Assembly (NCBI GenBank): GCA_016935315.1
Contig: JAFGRD010000131.1
Location: forward strand, 1 to 58,075
Length of the DNA stretch: 58,075 nt
Source: Pirellulales bacterium
GTDB taxonomy: Bacteria > Planctomycetota > Planctomycetia > Pirellulales > Thermoguttaceae
Direction of reading: 5' to 3'
In this document: positions 15,751 to 23,643 of the stretch, in pieces
Layout: every line of letters starts with the position of its first letter
How positions within the stretch are numbered: position 1 is the stretch's first letter
Program-made: the position numbers and the translations under genes
Notes under the pieces: model-generated
What the model was told of the DNA's origin: nothing
The model's input: only the letters and a program-made list of their open reading frames with translations
The model's database searches: none

Positions 15751-16437
15751 ATGAACTCTGGGTCTCTCGACGCACCGATTGCCTTGCTGCTCAGCGGAGG
15801 ATTGGACAGTTGCATCCTGCTCGGGCACCTGCTCGAGCAAGGGCGATGGGTTCAGCCGTTCTATGTTCGGTCGGATCTGGTGTGGCAGCGCGAGGAGTTG
15901 GCGGCTGTTGGGGGCTTCCTCCAGGCCGTGGATTCAACACGGTTGCGGGATCTGGTCATCCTCGATTTGCCGCTGAGGGACCTCTACGGGGATCACTGGA
16001 GCGTGACCGGACGAGACGTGCCGGAGGCAACCACCCCCGACAACGCAGTCTACCTACCTGGCCGCAACGTGCTGCTGGTCGTCAAGACGGCCGTCTGGTG
16101 TCAGTTGCACGGCATCGGCGAACTGGCCCTGGGCGTGCTGCGATCCAACCCTTTCGCCGATGCCACGGATGCGTTCTTTGACGACTTCGAGTCGGCGCTG
16201 GCTCGTGCCGCCGGCAATCGGGTCCATATTGTCCGCCCGTTTGCAGGGCTCGACAAGCGACAGGTCATGGCCCTTGGGAAGAGGCTGCCACTGGACTTGA
16301 CGTTCTCCTGCATTTCCCCGGCAGGAGGGATTCACTGCGGGATCTGCAACAAATGTGCGGAGCGCATCGCCGCCTTCCGGCTGATCGACGTCGACGATCC
16401 GACCGAGTATGCCGCGGGCCAAGTGGGCATGAAGTAG
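15751..16437 (+). CDS. queC: 7-cyano-7-deazaguanine synthase
   Basis: 228 residues. It has the PP-loop ATP-pyrophosphatase motif LLLSGGLDSCILLGHLL near the N-terminus, VYLPGRNVLLVVKTAVWC, and the zinc-binding end SCISPAGGIHCGICNKCAER, where three or four Cys hold the metal. QueC converts 7-carboxy-7-deazaguanine to preQ0 with ATP and ammonia, a step of queuosine synthesis. The start is ATG at 15751, preceded by GGAAAG; a longer frame from 15475 runs through the repeat and is not real. queD follows 30 bp later, so the two probably form an operon. queE is not in the window. Confidence 0.92.
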   Translation: MNSGSLDAPIALLLSGGLDSCILLGHLLEQGRWVQPFYVRSDLVWQREELAAVGGFLQAVDSTRLRDLVILDLPLRDLYGDHWSVTGRDVPEATTPDNAVYLPGRNVLLVVKTAVWCQLHGIGELALGVLRSNPFADATDAFFDDFESALARAAGNRVHIVRPFAGLDKRQVMALGKRLPLDLTFSCISPAGGIHCGICNKCAERIAAFRLIDVDDPTEYAAGQVGMK

Positions 16438-16467
16438 CCGACCAACTCCTCACCAACCGGTAGAACC

Positions 16468-16911
16468 ATGTTTCGCGTTTCTCGGCAAATCGACTTCTGC
16501 TACGGCCATCGACTGTTGGCTTATCCGGGCAAGTGCCGCAATCTGCACGGGCACAACGGCAGAGCCATCATTACGCTGGAGGCCTCCGGTCTGGACGAGC
16601 GCGGGATGGTGCTGGATTTCTCCGACATCAAGCGAATGATCAGCCGCTGGGTCGATGAACACCTGGACCACCGGATGATTCTTCGCCGTGACGATCCGGC
16701 GGTGCCGGTCCTGGAGAGACTGGGGGAACCGCTTTTTCTGATGGACGCCAATCCGACGGCCGAGAACATCGCCAAACTGATCTTTGACGTGGCTCTTAAG
16801 CAGGGCTGTCCGGTGATCGAGGTCCGCCTTTGGGAAACACCGAGCTGTTTCGCCACGTACTGCCCTGCTCGGCCGGTAGAGGGTCCGGATTCGGGCGTGC
16901 TCAAGAAATAG
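16468..16911 (+). CDS. queD: 6-carboxytetrahydropterin synthase
   Basis: 147 residues, a normal size for QueD/PTPS-family enzymes. Zinc-binding His residues are seen in FCYGHRLLAY and in CRNLHGHNG, with the catalytic Cys of the C-x3-H-x-H motif. Also present are LDHRMIL, NPTAENIAKLIF and the substrate-binding Glu in RLWETPSC. QueD makes 6-carboxy-5,6,7,8-tetrahydropterin from dihydroneopterin triphosphate, an early step of queuosine synthesis, which fits its place behind queC. A nested hairpin directly after the stop could end the operon. Confidence 0.93.
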   Translation: MFRVSRQIDFCYGHRLLAYPGKCRNLHGHNGRAIITLEASGLDERGMVLDFSDIKRMISRWVDEHLDHRMILRRDDPAVPVLERLGEPLFLMDANPTAENIAKLIFDVALKQGCPVIEVRLWETPSCFATYCPARPVEGPDSGVLKK

Positions 16912-16912
16912 C

Positions 16913-16953
16913 AACAGTCCGGGCGGCCCAATCTGGGCCAACACCGGACTGTT
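16913..16953 (+). terminator. Nested hairpin after queD, terminator-like
   Basis: AACAGTCCGG (16913-16922) pairs with CCGGACTGTT (16944-16953). Inside, GGCCCA and TGGGCC form a second hairpin. Only TTT and then a C-run follow, so it is not a textbook intrinsic terminator, but the position two bases after the stop codon is right. Confidence 0.55.
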
Positions 16954-17314
16954 TCCCCCCCTGGGAACGTACTTCCCTGTAAGATTGATCGCTCGGTACC
17001 GATTTGCCTCCAACAGGCTTGATGGTCCCGGTCAACACACCTCTTTCCGCCACCGGCTCCCTCGGCCGGAACGCCGCATCCTGCATCCCCGATCGGCGCG
17101 ACACTGAAGAAGATCGGTTATTGCCCGCCTCCACTTTGGCAAACTTTGACGGTTACGGCGATTCTGCCGGAACTATCGGTCCGGCAAACTGAGTTTAACT
17201 CAAAAAACCGCGCCGGTTACGCCGATTTTGAGGACCACGGGAGCCAATGCGCGGCGGGCGCACTGGAAGTCGGGCTCGGCCTGAATCGTGCAAGCACAAG
17301 GAAGGAAGCCAAAC
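16954..17314. other. Intergenic region with a spaced direct repeat and hairpin upstream of the channel operon
   Basis: No gene is seen in this stretch. ACGGTTACGGCGATTCTG (17149-17166) and CCGGTTACGCCGATTTTG (17213-17230) match at 15 of 18 bases with start points 64 bp apart. Between them TGCCGGA and TCCGGCA form a hairpin (17165-17186), and GAGTTTAACTC (17191-17201) is a palindrome. This may be a regulatory site for the operon starting at 17315. Confidence 0.4.
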
Positions 17315-18625
17315 GTGACATGGTCAACGAAGCTTTGGCGGGCGATCGCCAAGTCACCTATCTTGTGGGGAGGAGTGACGTCAGCGGCCTTCTACGGCCT
17401 GGTCCGATCGGGCGTGTTGGCGGGGCCGTTCATCCAGCGCTATTTCAACAGCCACCTGGTTGAGTATCTGGCCACGACGATGTTCTGCATTGGACTGGCT
17501 GCTCTGGCATTGAAGCTGATCGACATACTCGGACAATACCCGTTGCTGTCCGCATCGCTGCTGGGACCAATCCCCCGGGGAGGACAAGGGGCCAACGCCT
17601 GTGACTCTCTGCTGGATCGGCTCGCCCGTTTGCCTCGCCGGCGACAGGGCGATTATCTCGTACTACGGCTGCACAAGGCGATTGAACACGTGCGGCGGCG
17701 AGGCAGTGCCGAGACGCTCGACGAACACCTTCAATACTTGGCCGATCTGGACGCCGGCCGGCTGCATGCCAGCTATTCCCTGGTGCGCGTGATCATTTGG
17801 GCAATACCGATTCTGGGGTTCCTGGGCACGGTGATCGGGATCACGCTGGCGATTGCGAACCTGGCACCCGAGGCATTGGAGGACTCGCTGCCGGAGGTAA
17901 CCGCCGGACTGGGCGTGGCGTTCGATACGACCGCGCTGGCACTGGGCCTTTCGATCGTCTTGATGTTTGCCCAGTTTCTCACCGATCGTGCCGAGAGCAC
18001 GCTGTTGGCCCAGGTCGACGACCAGGCGGCAGCCGAGTTGGAGGGGCGTTTCGAACAGGTATCCGCCGGTCCCGACGGACAATTGGCAGCCGTACGGCGG
18101 ATGGCCGAAACGGTGGTCGAAGTGACCGAGCGGCTGGTTCAACGGCAGGCCGAACTGTGGCAGGCCTCGATGAACGAGGCAGGCAAGCGTTGGTCCACCC
18201 TCGCCGATGCGGCGGGCAAACAGGTCCAGGCGACGCTGGCCGGGGCCCTCTCCGAAAGCCTCAAGGGGCATGTCGGACAACTGGCTGCCGTCGAACAGTC
18301 GCTGGCCGAGCAGAACCGCCGCCACTGGCAGCAGGTACAGCAGACTCAGACACATAGTGTCCGGGCGATGGCCTCACTCCAGGAGGCGATCTCCCGACAA
18401 GGAGACGTGCTTGGCCGTGCGGTCGAGGCAACCGGCGAGGTGGTCAAGCTCGAAACCGCGCTGAACCGCAATCTGTCGGCCTTGGCCGGCGCGAGCAACT
18501 TCGAGCAAACAGTCATGAGTCTGGCCGCGGTGATCCACCTGCTCAATGCCCGGCTTGCCGGCAGCCCGAGCGACGCACCGCCGATTCAACTCGATGCCAA
18601 ACCACGAACGACGCAGGCGGCATGA
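17315..18625 (+). CDS. TolQ/ExbB/MotA-like proton channel protein with a long C-terminal tail
   Basis: About 436 residues from GTG at 17315, chosen because AAGGAAGG lies eight bases upstream. Hydrophobic helices are near ATTMFCIGLAALALKLI, then VIIWAIPILGFLGTVIGITL and VAFDTTALALGLSIVLMFAQ. The last two carry the GxLGTVxG and T-A-G-L-x-x-A-F pattern of TolQ/ExbB/MotA channels. After them come about 180 residues of mostly helical, Gln/Glu/Ala-rich sequence, a probable coiled coil reaching into the cytoplasm. Such proteins use ion flow to drive mechanical work together with ExbD/MotB-type partners. The next gene overlaps by four bases (ATGA), so it is translationally coupled. Confidence 0.82.
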   Translation: MTWSTKLWRAIAKSPILWGGVTSAAFYGLVRSGVLAGPFIQRYFNSHLVEYLATTMFCIGLAALALKLIDILGQYPLLSASLLGPIPRGGQGANACDSLLDRLARLPRRRQGDYLVLRLHKAIEHVRRRGSAETLDEHLQYLADLDAGRLHASYSLVRVIIWAIPILGFLGTVIGITLAIANLAPEALEDSLPEVTAGLGVAFDTTALALGLSIVLMFAQFLTDRAESTLLAQVDDQAAAELEGRFEQVSAGPDGQLAAVRRMAETVVEVTERLVQRQAELWQASMNEAGKRWSTLADAAGKQVQATLAGALSESLKGHVGQLAAVEQSLAEQNRRHWQQVQQTQTHSVRAMASLQEAISRQGDVLGRAVEATGEVVKLETALNRNLSALAGASNFEQTVMSLAAVIHLLNARLAGSPSDAPPIQLDAKPRTTQAA

Positions 18626-20340
18626 GAAGCTCTGCCCTCACACGCAACCGAAACCGCCAGCAAGCCGCCGCCGGTGTGTCGCTCTTCCCGTTCTTGGCGG
18701 TGCTCATCTGCACGATGGGGGCCTTGATTCTACTGCTTGTCGTGATCGCCCGGCGGGCCCGAATCCAAGCTGCACAAACGGCTGCAGCCGAACAGAGCCA
18801 GCAGGAGGAGCAACTGCGCCTTGCTCGGGAGGACACGCAATGGGCCGTGGAACAACTCAGCGCGTCACGCGAGCAGACAGCCAGACAAGTGGATGAAGCA
18901 CGGCTCGAACTGGGGCACATTGAGGACCATGCGCGGCGATTGCGCGACCGCGTTGCCCAATTGCAGGCGGCGTACCTCGAGTTGGACACGCTCGACGACA
19001 AGCGTGTGCAGCCGGGGAGCCAGTTGAAGACGCAACTCGAACAGGTCCGTGCCGAAATCGCAGAGACGGAACGCCGCTTGGCCGAATTGCGGCAGGCCGC
19101 GGCCCAACGGCGTCGTTCCTATGCCATCGTTCCCTATCGTGGTTCCCACGAAACGTATCGTCGGCCGATTTACATCGAATGCCGCGAGGATGCCGTGGTC
19201 TTGCAGCCGGAAGGGACTGCTCTGACCACAGATGATTTCAGCGGTCCCATGGGGCCCGGCAATCCGTTGGCCGCGGCGTTGCGGGCCGTCCGCGAGCATC
19301 TCCTGGCCCAGGGCGAATTCGACCCGGAGAACTCCGGCGAGCCCTATCCGTTGCTGTTGATCCGCCCGGACGGCATCGGTGCGTACTACGCGGCGAGGAC
19401 GGCGATGGACTCGTGGGGCTCGGAGTTCGGCTACGAGTTGATCGGCGAGGACTGGAGGCTCGATTTTGGTCCACCAGATCCGGAACTGGCGCAAGTGGTG
19501 CGGCAGGCCATTGACACGGCCCGAGTCCGTCAACGACTTCTGGCCGAGGCCGCCCCTCGCCACTACCACCGCTCGCGGCAGCAGACAAGATACCGAGTCT
19601 CGCCTACCCGAGGGGGTATCGAGGTCGACGGAGGACAACCTGCCAATCGTGACATCGCCCGGCCGTCGCCAAAGGCCCCCGGCACCTTTGGCCGGCGCTA
19701 CGATTCGGGTGCATCCGGCGGCGATCGCACGTCCTCCGCGGGCAGTGAAGATCGGGGGCCAACTGCCGGTGAGGGGGCGGGACGCGCGAGCGGTCCGGAG
19801 ACAACCGGCTTCCGGAATGCCGCCGGCGAACATCCGACGTCGTTCGGTTCCCCGCGAGAACAGGCAGAGCTTGCCGAGAATCGCGGCGGCGCCGCCATGC
19901 GCCCGGGAGAGTGGCAACCCGCTGCAACGCCCGCGGAGCGACGCAGAAGCGGCGAGCAGGCCGATCCCGGAGGCGCCGGCGAGCACGTGGAAAGTCTGGT
20001 GAAAAGCCGAGGACGCGATTGGGGACTGCCCGGCGCCGCGGACGGTTCGGTTTCCATCACGCGGCCCATCCGCGTTGAATGCCATCCGGACCGCCTGGTC
20101 GTTCTGGCCGAGCGGGGCTCTGCCAGGAGCAAGACCGTCTGGCTGAGATCGCGAGTCGACCAGTCAATCGACGAGTTTGTCTCGGGGGTCTGGGAACACA
20201 TGGACTCTTGGGGAATCGCCGGCAGGGGAATGTATTGGCGCCCGATCCTCCACGTGTACGTGGCGCCGGGCGGCGAATCACGCTACCAAGAGTTGCAGAT
20301 GCTGTTGGACGGCAGCGGATTGGCCGTGGACAAGAAATAA
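18622..20340 (+). CDS. ExbD/TolR-like membrane protein without the transmembrane Asp
   Basis: 572 residues. One N-terminal transmembrane helix, SLFPFLAVLICTMGALILLL, aligns with the ExbD helix (PF-I-D-V-L..), but the proton-binding Asp is Ala here. A coiled coil follows (about residues 55-165, rich in Gln, Arg, Glu). Two similar small domains come next, one with RRPIYIECREDAVVLQPEG and DSWGSEFGYELI, the other with TRPIRVECHPDRLVVLAERG and MDSWGIAGRGMYWRPIL. They are separated by a long disordered linker of about 170 residues. The tandem domains look like an internal duplication. The protein probably sits in the inner membrane with its domains on the far side. It overlaps the channel gene by four bases. 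Confidence 0.75.
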   Translation: MRSSALTRNRNRQQAAAGVSLFPFLAVLICTMGALILLLVVIARRARIQAAQTAAAEQSQQEEQLRLAREDTQWAVEQLSASREQTARQVDEARLELGHIEDHARRLRDRVAQLQAAYLELDTLDDKRVQPGSQLKTQLEQVRAEIAETERRLAELRQAAAQRRRSYAIVPYRGSHETYRRPIYIECREDAVVLQPEGTALTTDDFSGPMGPGNPLAAALRAVREHLLAQGEFDPENSGEPYPLLLIRPDGIGAYYAARTAMDSWGSEFGYELIGEDWRLDFGPPDPELAQVVRQAIDTARVRQRLLAEAAPRHYHRSRQQTRYRVSPTRGGIEVDGGQPANRDIARPSPKAPGTFGRRYDSGASGGDRTSSAGSEDRGPTAGEGAGRASGPETTGFRNAAGEHPTSFGSPREQAELAENRGGAAMRPGEWQPAATPAERRRSGEQADPGGAGEHVESLVKSRGRDWGLPGAADGSVSITRPIRVECHPDRLVVLAERGSARSKTVWLRSRVDQSIDEFVSGVWEHMDSWGIAGRGMYWRPILHVYVAPGGESRYQELQMLLDGSGLAVDKK

Positions 20341-20403
20341 TGGCTACTCTCGCCCCACTGCTTGTAAACGACGACGCACCGCCGACCGCCCACTGTCCGA
20401 ACC

Positions 20404-20439
20404 CATGTCTCGCGTAATGGCCATGTCTCGCGTAAGGGC
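20404..20439 (+). repeat. 18-bp tandem duplication at the start of the third operon gene
   Basis: CATGTCTCGCGTAATGGC (20404-20421) is followed by CATGTCTCGCGTAAGGGC (20422-20439), with one difference. This creates several in-frame ATG codons (20405, 20417, 20423) and makes the start of the next protein ambiguous. Confidence 0.9.
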
Positions 20440-21433
20440 CCAAGACACCGACGCCCCCGGACACGACTCCTTTCTGGACATCGTGGCCAACATGGTGGGA
20501 ATTCTGATCATCCTGGTGATGGTGGCCGGCGTACGCGTCAAGAACGCACCTGTGGCCGCCATCGTCGCGGCAACCGAACGGGAGCGGCTTGAGCTGGAAA
20601 CAGAGCAGGCGGCGGCCCGGTCGGTCCGCGGCGACGTGTTGAGGATGGCTGAAGAAATCGAGACTCTCAAGAGGGAAACCTCCCTTCGACGTCGGCAGCG
20701 CGACGCGTTGGCCGGCATCAGCTTGGCCTTGGAAGAGCAAGTTCGGACACGCCGCGAGCAGATGGACGCCGAGACACGGCAGCGCTTCGACCTCGCTCGG
20801 AGTCTCGATGAATCCAGGGCCGAGTTGGAGAGCCTGAGCCGCCGGCGGAGACAGGCGGAAAGCGTTCCGGTCGCGCCGATCCGAATCGAAAGCTATCCAA
20901 CGCCGTTGAGCAAGCCGGTGGACGGGCGCGAGGCCCATTTTCTGCTCCAGGCCGGCCGAATCGCAGTGATCCCGCTGGACGACTTGATCAGCCGACTGAA
21001 AGACGACGCCCAGCGACAAGCATACAAGCTGCAAGACTTGCCCGAATTGACCCACACGGTCGGGCCGGTGCGCGGGTTTCGGCTACGGTACACGTTGGCA
21101 CGTCGCGACATCTCTCCCGAGGTGGCCATGGCCACGGGGCGTAGCGGCAGCTACGCCGAGCTTACACGCTGGACGCTGATCCCGGTGTCAGGGCGGATGG
21201 GCGAGCCCGTCGAGACGGCATGGTCCGAAGGCTCCGAATTCCGCCAGGCGCTCGCGCCGCTCGATCCGGCTCGAAGCACGGTGACGTTCTGGACCTACCC
21301 GGACAGCTTCGATTTGTTCCGCCGGTTGAAGAAGGAACTGTTCAACGCCGGCTATGCGGTGGCCGCCCGGCCCCTGCCACACGGCGTTCCCATCAGCGGC
21401 TCGCCCCACGGGAGCAAGTCGGCGGCGGAATGA
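20405..21433 (+). CDS. ExbD/TolR-like membrane protein with the conserved Asp
   Basis: About 342 residues if ATG 20405 is used; ATG 20417 and 20423 are alternatives because of a small tandem duplication, and no clear ribosome site is present. The single transmembrane helix HDSFLDIVANMVGILIILVM keeps the F-x-D of ExbD/TolR, where Asp carries protons. A coiled coil follows (about 60-150), then a domain with REAHFLLQAGRIAVIPLDDL and a C-terminal domain with STVTFWTYPDSFDLFRRLKK. The latter pattern resembles the small domains of the preceding protein. Together the three genes would encode one channel with two unlike B-type partners. The gene lies 64 bp after the second gene, in the same direction. 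Confidence 0.75.
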   Translation: MSRVMAMSRVRAQDTDAPGHDSFLDIVANMVGILIILVMVAGVRVKNAPVAAIVAATERERLELETEQAAARSVRGDVLRMAEEIETLKRETSLRRRQRDALAGISLALEEQVRTRREQMDAETRQRFDLARSLDESRAELESLSRRRRQAESVPVAPIRIESYPTPLSKPVDGREAHFLLQAGRIAVIPLDDLISRLKDDAQRQAYKLQDLPELTHTVGPVRGFRLRYTLARRDISPEVAMATGRSGSYAELTRWTLIPVSGRMGEPVETAWSEGSEFRQALAPLDPARSTVTFWTYPDSFDLFRRLKKELFNAGYAVAARPLPHGVPISGSPHGSKSAAE

Positions 21434-21453
21434 GGACGGCGCCCCGTCGGCCG

Positions 21454-22047
21454 TCAACTGGAGGGCTTTGCCTCGATCCAGGGCACGACTTCAGCCGTCT
21501 CGGAGATGGGACCGAGATCGCCTTCACGCTGCTCAAGCTTCAGATCGGTGATGATGACGTCGGCAATGGCTCGGAGGCCGAGCGTTTCGTTGATCTGCTC
21601 CTGGAGTTGCCTCTTCAACTCGGCAAGACCGGGATCGTCGAAGTCGCCACTGTGGGCTTGGCGGAGCAACTGCTCAATATCCTGCTGGACCCGAAACCTG
21701 TGCGACTGAAGCTTGAGCCTGGCCAACTGGTGGACTTGGTCCAACAACGCGATGTGGAGCGAGAACTCCGCCTTGGCGACCCGGCCGTTTTCCTGCTGGT
21801 CGGCCTCGAACTGAAAGACACCGAGATCGACCTCGGGGCTGGCCGGCACCGGTGCGGACGATCGACCCAATCTAGAGTAGGCAAAGGTGAGGCTGGGAAT
21901 CATCACACTAGCCACCACAAGGACGACCAGCCATCTCGGTGGGGTCAATCGCGACACCAAGGACTTCATGCCCGGGGCATTCGACTGCTTTTCGTCCGCT
22001 CCGGCAGCTTCCGTGGCCACGGTTTTGTCGGAGATCTCTGCGGCCAT
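21454..22047 (-). CDS. FliL-like membrane protein
   Basis: 197 residues. The start is ATG at 22045-22047 with GGAG six bases upstream; an in-frame GTG four codons earlier is possible. One transmembrane helix, WLVVLVVASVMIPSLTFAY, is followed by a domain with EVDLGVFQFE and AEFSLHIALLDQVHQLARLK, then RVQQDIEQLLRQA and INETLGLRAIADVIITDLKL. This is the layout of FliL (single helix plus an SPFH-like periplasmic domain ending in the I-x-x-V-x-F-T-D-like strand). FliL supports the flagellar stator; here no flagellar genes are nearby, but a stator-like operon converges with it (20 bp between stops), so a link is tempting but inferred. Confidence 0.72.
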   Translation of the reverse strand: MAAEISDKTVATEAAGADEKQSNAPGMKSLVSRLTPPRWLVVLVVASVMIPSLTFAYSRLGRSSAPVPASPEVDLGVFQFEADQQENGRVAKAEFSLHIALLDQVHQLARLKLQSHRFRVQQDIEQLLRQAHSGDFDDPGLAELKRQLQEQINETLGLRAIADVIITDLKLEQREGDLGPISETAEVVPWIEAKPSS

Positions 22048-22158
22048 CCCCAGCTCCACCCCCCCTTTTTTGTGTGAAAGGCTTCCGCCTACGCGTGTTC
22101 CACTAGCACTCCATAAGAACCTTAGCTCACGATTGGACTGCGGCCGCGCAAAAAACTA

Positions 22159-22242
22159 GGGCCTCTGACGTGCCACATTCCACAGTGGCCTGCCAGGCGG
22201 TAAGGGCAAGGTAACCGTCTGGCCGGAATCCGTCAGAGGCCC
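22159..22242 (+). ncRNA. Candidate structured RNA: three-way junction
   Basis: GGGCCTCTGACG (22159-22170) pairs perfectly with CGTCAGAGGCCC (22231-22242). Inside, GCCAC/GTGGC (22172-22176 with 22185-22189) and GCCAGGCGG/CCGTCTGGC (22192-22200 with 22215-22223, one G-U pair) form two hairpins with loops of 8 and 14 bases. No known RNA family is recognised. It could be a free RNA, part of a leader, or a palindromic DNA element; the strand is arbitrary. Confidence 0.4.
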
Positions 22243-22460
22243 CACGGGCCAGCTTAGTTAAGGCGAACTCGTCGTTCGCTCGGGTGAATACAGGATGCAC
22301 GCGGCATGCCAATCCAGAGTAATCGCCGAAGGCTATTGGGTCTAAAAACGCAAGTGTCTTTCATGAAACGACTTATAGTTTCCTGGAGAGGCTCCAGAAG
22401 GCTGAGATCCTAACGACGCAGGTCCCTGTCGGGTGTATCGTTCCGCTACAGGTGAAGCGG
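22243..22460. other. Further hairpins in the gene-free region before the lipid kinase
   Basis: No gene is seen. Hairpins: GCGAAC-TCGTC-GTTCGC (22263-22279), an imperfect stem AAGT...TTTCATGAAA...ACTT (22352-22374), CTGGAG-AGG-CTCCAG (22383-22397) and CCGCT/AGCGG (22443-22460). With the three-way junction just upstream this makes about 300 bp of successive folds. Further on, TATACT at 22513-22518 could be a -10 box for the kinase gene. Confidence 0.4.
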
Positions 22461-22608
22461 TCTGGCGCTACAATGCAGCCGAGCAGATGCTGTGTCTTCC
22501 GCGTGTATCGCGTATACTGAGTCGATTCAGTACGTATTGAGACTCGCGGGCGAAGTCAGCCCTCTCCGCGGAGATCAGCCGAGATCATCTGCCCAGGAGC
22601 CACGTTCC

Positions 22609-23541
22609 TTGCCACAGGATCCGACGACTCCCCCCCCCTTGGCCAATCGTGTGGTCGTTTCAGTGAATCCGAATGCCGGGTCTCGATCGGCCCGCGAGCG
22701 GGTCCTACACCTCCGCAGGCTATTGGAGGCACAAGGACTCGAGACAGAAATCGTCGAAGCCCTTGATAACGCTGAGTTTTTGGCTAAGAAATGGCATTCG
22801 CAGGGGCGATTGAGGTGCCTGGTCAGCGTGGGGGGGGACGGCACGGCAGCCGAACTCGTCAATCGGACCGCTTCCGGGCTGCCTATGACCTTGCTTCCGG
22901 CCGGAAACGAGAATCTCTTGGCCAGGTATCTGGGACTTGGAGACTCGCCGGAGACGGTTTGTCGAACGATCACGGACGGGAAACTCATACACCTTGATGC
23001 GGGTGCTGCAAACGGACGCATCTTCCTGCTGATGATCAGTTGTGGCTTCGATGCCGATGTGGTTCGACGCGTCCACGATAGCCGCACGGGGCACGTCTCT
23101 TGGCGGAGTTACTTCAAACCGATTCTCAAGTCAATCCGTAGTTATCACTATCCGCGGTTGCGGGTATACTGGGACGATCAAAGCGGTGACGCGGCCGATC
23201 GTTCTCGTCCATCGCTAGAGGCTTGTTGGACTTTTGCGTTCAATCTCCCCTGCTACGGCATGGGGTTGCGATTGGCCCCCCGAGCCGACGGCCGTGACGG
23301 CTTGCTTGATGTCTGTGCCTTTCGACGCGGATCCCTATGGCACGGCCTGCGTTATGCGGGCGCCGTGTGGTTGGGGCGGCACGAGGGCCTGGCCGACTGT
23401 ACGACCCGCCGTGTGCGACGTTTGCGAATCGAATCTGAAGCCGGCGTGCCGTATCAACTTGACGGTGACCCGGGGGGACTGCTCCCGGTCGACGTGGAAG
23501 TGGTGCCGAACCGCCTGACTCTGGTGGTCCCGTCGTCCTAA
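22609..23541 (+). CDS. Diacylglycerol/sphingosine-kinase-like lipid kinase
   Basis: About 310 residues from TTG at 22609, which has AGGAG nine bases upstream. An in-frame GTG at 22492 would add 39 residues with no resemblance to the family. DAGK catalytic domain: VVVSVNPNAGSRSARERVLH, then CLVSVGGDGTAAELVN (the GGDGT nucleotide motif) and LPAGNENLLARYLG (the P-x-G-x-x-N equivalent). The C-terminal beta-sandwich shows YQLDGDPGG. It probably phosphorylates a lipid such as diacylglycerol at the membrane. LPAGNEN differs from the usual PLGTGND, so the lipid is uncertain. It is followed 102 bp later by kdsA. Confidence 0.85.
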   Translation: MPQDPTTPPPLANRVVVSVNPNAGSRSARERVLHLRRLLEAQGLETEIVEALDNAEFLAKKWHSQGRLRCLVSVGGDGTAAELVNRTASGLPMTLLPAGNENLLARYLGLGDSPETVCRTITDGKLIHLDAGAANGRIFLLMISCGFDADVVRRVHDSRTGHVSWRSYFKPILKSIRSYHYPRLRVYWDDQSGDAADRSRPSLEACWTFAFNLPCYGMGLRLAPRADGRDGLLDVCAFRRGSLWHGLRYAGAVWLGRHEGLADCTTRRVRRLRIESEAGVPYQLDGDPGGLLPVDVEVVPNRLTLVVPSS

Positions 23542-23643
23542 GAAATCGTAGAAGAACAAGGTGGGCGTTTTCATGGGTACGAAGCCGGCGGTCGGCATTG
23601 CACCCACTCAACAGGTAATGGACTCGACGAGGACTTTGAAATC

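Noticed and set aside
17315-21433. Zorya-type defence system (ZorA/ZorB)
   Set aside because: The channel protein with a coiled tail recalls ZorA, but there is no OmpA-like peptidoglycan-binding domain of ZorB and no helicase or nuclease gene nearby.
22384-22440. TPP riboswitch, because of GGCTGAGATCC
   Set aside because: Only the CTGAGA piece fits; the GATCTGGATAAT-type second half and the overall fold are missing.
22159-22460. RNase P RNA, tmRNA, tRNA or tRNA-Sec
   Set aside because: The conserved GAGGAAAGTCC of RNase P, the tRNA-like ends of tmRNA and any T-loop GTTCGA are absent.
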